A stretch of DNA of 8,065 nucleotides from NCBI GenBank assembly GCA_001800945.1, contig MGWJ01000062.1, positions 1 through 8,065 of the forward strand, written 5' to 3'. Origin of the DNA: Flavobacteria bacterium RIFCSPLOWO2_12_FULL_31_7 (GTDB lineage Bacteria > Bacteroidota > Bacteroidia > Flavobacteriales > Flavobacteriaceae). Both the position numbers and the translations under genes were made by a program. Below are positions 6,458 through 8,065 of the stretch, piece after piece; positions within the stretch are counted from its first letter, which is position 1; each line of letters opens with the position of its first letter. The notes below the pieces were generated by a model that made no database searches, was not told the origin of the DNA, and was given only the letters and a program-made list of their open reading frames with translations.

Positions 6458-6976
6458 TTATAGCATTAATTTCATCATGATGTCGGTTTGTTCGTCGTCT
6501 CCTAATTTGAAAATATGTTTGTCAAATTCAACGAATCCGTTTTTTTTATAAAAACTTATAGCTCTCAAATTCTCTTCCCAAACACCTAACCATACATAAT
6601 TGAAATTTTTGTCTTTAGCAATTTCGATGGCTTTGCTATAAAGTAATTGCCCTACGTTTTTGCCATGAAATTCTTTAGAAACGTAAATACGTTCGATTTC
6701 AAGTGCTTTGTTGTCTTTTAGTTCCGTTTGCGAAGCTCCGAAGTTGATTTTTAAATAACCTATTACTTCATTATTAGATTTCGCAAAATAGAATTCTGAA
6801 TTTATATTGTTAAGTTCAGCCGTTAATTTTTCAGAAGAAAAACCTTCTTCCAAATAAGTTTTCATATTTTCTTCGGAATTAGATGCTGAAAAAGTTTCTT
6901 GAAAAGTTTGACGACCAATTTTTTGTAATTGTTCAATTTCATTAGGAACAGCTCTCACTATTTGAATATTTTCCAT
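6458..6976 (-). CDS. PaiA-like GNAT N-acetyltransferase (possible polyamine acetyltransferase)
   Basis: This is a 172-residue cytosolic acetyltransferase. It resembles Bacillus subtilis PaiA, a spermidine/spermine N-acetyltransferase, along its length: TFQETFSASNSEENMKTYLEE, EFYFAKSNNEVIGYLKIN, ALEIERIYVSKEF, YSKAIEIAKDKN, VWLGVWEENLRAISFYKK and a C-terminal GDDEQTDIMM. The acetyl-CoA loop is HGKNVG (104-109), where Asn107 replaces the usual glycine of the QxxGxG loop. The fold call is secure. The polyamine substrate is inferred from similarity recalled from memory and is not proven. The gene lies between rpoC and the DUF3467 gene, which are often close neighbours in Bacteroidota. Its ATG is 13 nt after the U-tract of the rpoC terminator, and no good promoter box is visible, so expression may depend on terminator readthrough. 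The start matches the family N-terminus. Confidence 0.88.
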   Translation of the reverse strand: MENIQIVRAVPNEIEQLQKIGRQTFQETFSASNSEENMKTYLEEGFSSEKLTAELNNINSEFYFAKSNNEVIGYLKINFGASQTELKDNKALEIERIYVSKEFHGKNVGQLLYSKAIEIAKDKNFNYVWLGVWEENLRAISFYKKNGFVEFDKHIFKLGDDEQTDIMMKLML

Positions 6977-6988
6977 ACTTATTTGATT

Positions 6989-7025
6989 AAAAAAAACCTA
7001 ACAGAAATACATCTGTTAGGTTTTT
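6989..7025 (-). terminator. Intrinsic terminator of rpoC
   Basis: The minus strand folds CCTAACAGA with TCTGTTAGG (plus coordinates 7012-7020 and 6997-7005) around a six-base loop, extended by A-U pairs, and is followed by eight U residues (6996-6989). It begins about 28 nt after the rpoC stop at 7049. It should end the rpoBC transcript, and it lies directly in front of the PaiA-like gene. The plus-strand side has a five-base T-run, so some bidirectional activity is possible. Confidence 0.85.
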
Positions 7026-7048
7026 ATACTTATTATGTGATTTGAATA

Positions 7049-8065
7049 TTAGTAGCTGAATTCTTCTTTTCCAGCCATTAATTCACTGTATTCTTCTTTA
7101 GAACCTACAAGAATATTATCATAATCTCTCATACCTGTTCCAGCAGGAATTCTGTGACCCACAATTACATTTTCTTTCAATCCTTCTAACGTATCGATTT
7201 TACCAGCAACTGCTGCTTCGTTTAATACTTTAGTAGTTTCCTGGAACGATGCCGCAGAAATGAATGATTTTGTTTGTAACGATGCTCTTGTAATACCTTG
7301 TAATACAGGTGTTGCAGTCGCAGTAATTACATCTCTTGCAGAAACTAAGTTTTTATCTTCACGTTTTAATAATGAATTTTCATCTCTTAATTCTCTTGGA
7401 GAAATAATTTGTCCTGGTTTTAAATTCGTTGAATCTCCAGCTTCTTCTACTACTTTCATTCCGTATAACTTATCGTTTTCTAAAATGAAGTCTGAAGTGT
7501 GTGCTAATTGATCTTCTAAGAATAAAGTATCTCCTGGATCTTGGATTCTTACTTTTCTCATCATTTGACGAATCACTACTTCGAAGTGTTTGTCATTGAT
7601 TTTTACCCCTTGTAAACGGTAAACTTCTTGAATTTCGTTTACTAAGTATTGTTGAACAGCAGATGGTCCTTGGATTCTTAAGATATCTTCTGGAGTAATT
7701 GCTCCGTCTGATAATGGCGTTCCCGCTCTTACGAAGTCATTTTCTTGAACTAAGATTTGAGCTGAAAGCTTCACTAAATATTTCTTAACATCTCCAAATT
7801 TCGATTCAATTGATAACTCACGGTTACCTCTTTTCACTTTTCCGAAAGTAACAACTCCATCAATTTCAGTAACTACTGCAGGGTTTGAAGGATTACGAGC
7901 TTCTAACAACTCGGTAATTCTTGGTAAACCTCCTGTAATATCACTTGCTTTAGATGAACGACGAGGAATTTTCACAAGAATTTTACCTGCTTTAATTTTC
8001 TCACCATCATCTACCATAAGGTGAGCACCTACTGGTAAATTGTATGATCTAATTAACTCACCATC
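7049..8065 (-). CDS. rpoC: DNA-directed RNA polymerase subunit beta', C-terminal part, cut by the window edge
   Basis: This is the C-terminal 338 residues of the beta' subunit of RNA polymerase; the frame is open to the right edge, where the visible protein begins DGELIRSYNLPVGAHLMVDDG. The apparent ATG at 8017 is an internal methionine. Strong family landmarks occur in order: SDITGGLPRITELLEARNPSNPAV, the beta' sandwich-type segment (DGVVTFGKVKRGNRELSI), VYRLQGVKINDKHFEVVIRQMMRKV (the conserved C-terminal core helices), and ITRASLQTKSFISAASFQETTKVLNEAA with NVIVGHRIPAGTGM near the C-terminus, which closes the active-site clamp region. The protein ends KEEFSY. The gene is followed by the terminator at 6989-7025. 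No frameshift or missing key residue is seen. rpoB is expected to the right, outside the window. Confidence 0.97.
   Translation of the reverse strand, partial: DGELIRSYNLPVGAHLMVDDGEKIKAGKILVKIPRRSSKASDITGGLPRITELLEARNPSNPAVVTEIDGVVTFGKVKRGNRELSIESKFGDVKKYLVKLSAQILVQENDFVRAGTPLSDGAITPEDILRIQGPSAVQQYLVNEIQEVYRLQGVKINDKHFEVVIRQMMRKVRIQDPGDTLFLEDQLAHTSDFILENDKLYGMKVVEEAGDSTNLKPGQIISPRELRDENSLLKREDKNLVSARDVITATATPVLQGITRASLQTKSFISAASFQETTKVLNEAAVAGKIDTLEGLKENVIVGHRIPAGTGMRDYDNILVGSKEEYSELMAGKEEFSY

Noticed and set aside
7260..7511. 83-codon plus-strand ORF
   Set aside because: It is antisense to a highly conserved part of rpoC.
1..8065. CRISPR array, tRNA, rRNA, insertion sequence or prophage
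   Set aside because: I found no regularly spaced repeats, transposase or phage-like genes, terminal inverted repeats or tRNA-like segments.

Overview
The window looks like chromosomal DNA from a flavobacterium-type member of the Bacteroidota. The evidence is very AT-rich coding sequence, all visible stop codons being TAA, TAnnTTTG-type -7 promoter boxes with no clear Shine-Dalgarno sites, a secreted protease with a Type IX secretion sorting domain, a DUF3467 gene near rpoC, and protein sequences that read as flavobacterial versions of LpxK, Nif3 and RpoC.

Layout. Positions 1-490 (minus) hold the N-terminal part of lpxK (lipid A 4'-kinase), which runs off the left edge. Divergent from it is a two-gene plus-strand unit. 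The first gene is a Nif3-like dinuclear-metal protein (543-1634) interrupted by an in-frame TAA at 1368-1370. The second is a coiled-coil CT398/DUF164-type protein (1639-2418) whose four expected zinc-ribbon cysteines are all replaced. A hairpin terminator (2423-2453) separates it from a convergent T9SS-exported subtilisin-like peptidase (2452-4083, minus). Divergent from the peptidase are rluF (4126-4914, plus), probably leaderless, and an abutting four-helix membrane protein of unknown function (4915-5400). The last part is all minus strand. Reading in the transcribed direction it holds the C-terminal 338 residues of rpoC (entering at 8065), a terminator, a PaiA-like GNAT acetyltransferase, a repeat-rich spacer, a DUF3467 protein, a second hairpin with U-tract, and a second GNAT acetyltransferase. 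The last of these overlaps the stop codon of the membrane protein.

Most genes are housekeeping or ordinary accessory functions: outer-membrane lipid A synthesis, rRNA modification, transcription, secretion and small-molecule or protein acetylation. I see no convincing new defence, mobile or biosynthetic system. The points most worth checking are the clean in-frame stop in the Nif3 gene with no restart codon after it, the complete loss of zinc ligands in the neighbouring protein, the two acetyltransferase genes that each begin within 15 nt of a terminator-like hairpin, and a spacer upstream of the DUF3467 gene with eight copies of WTAAGT.
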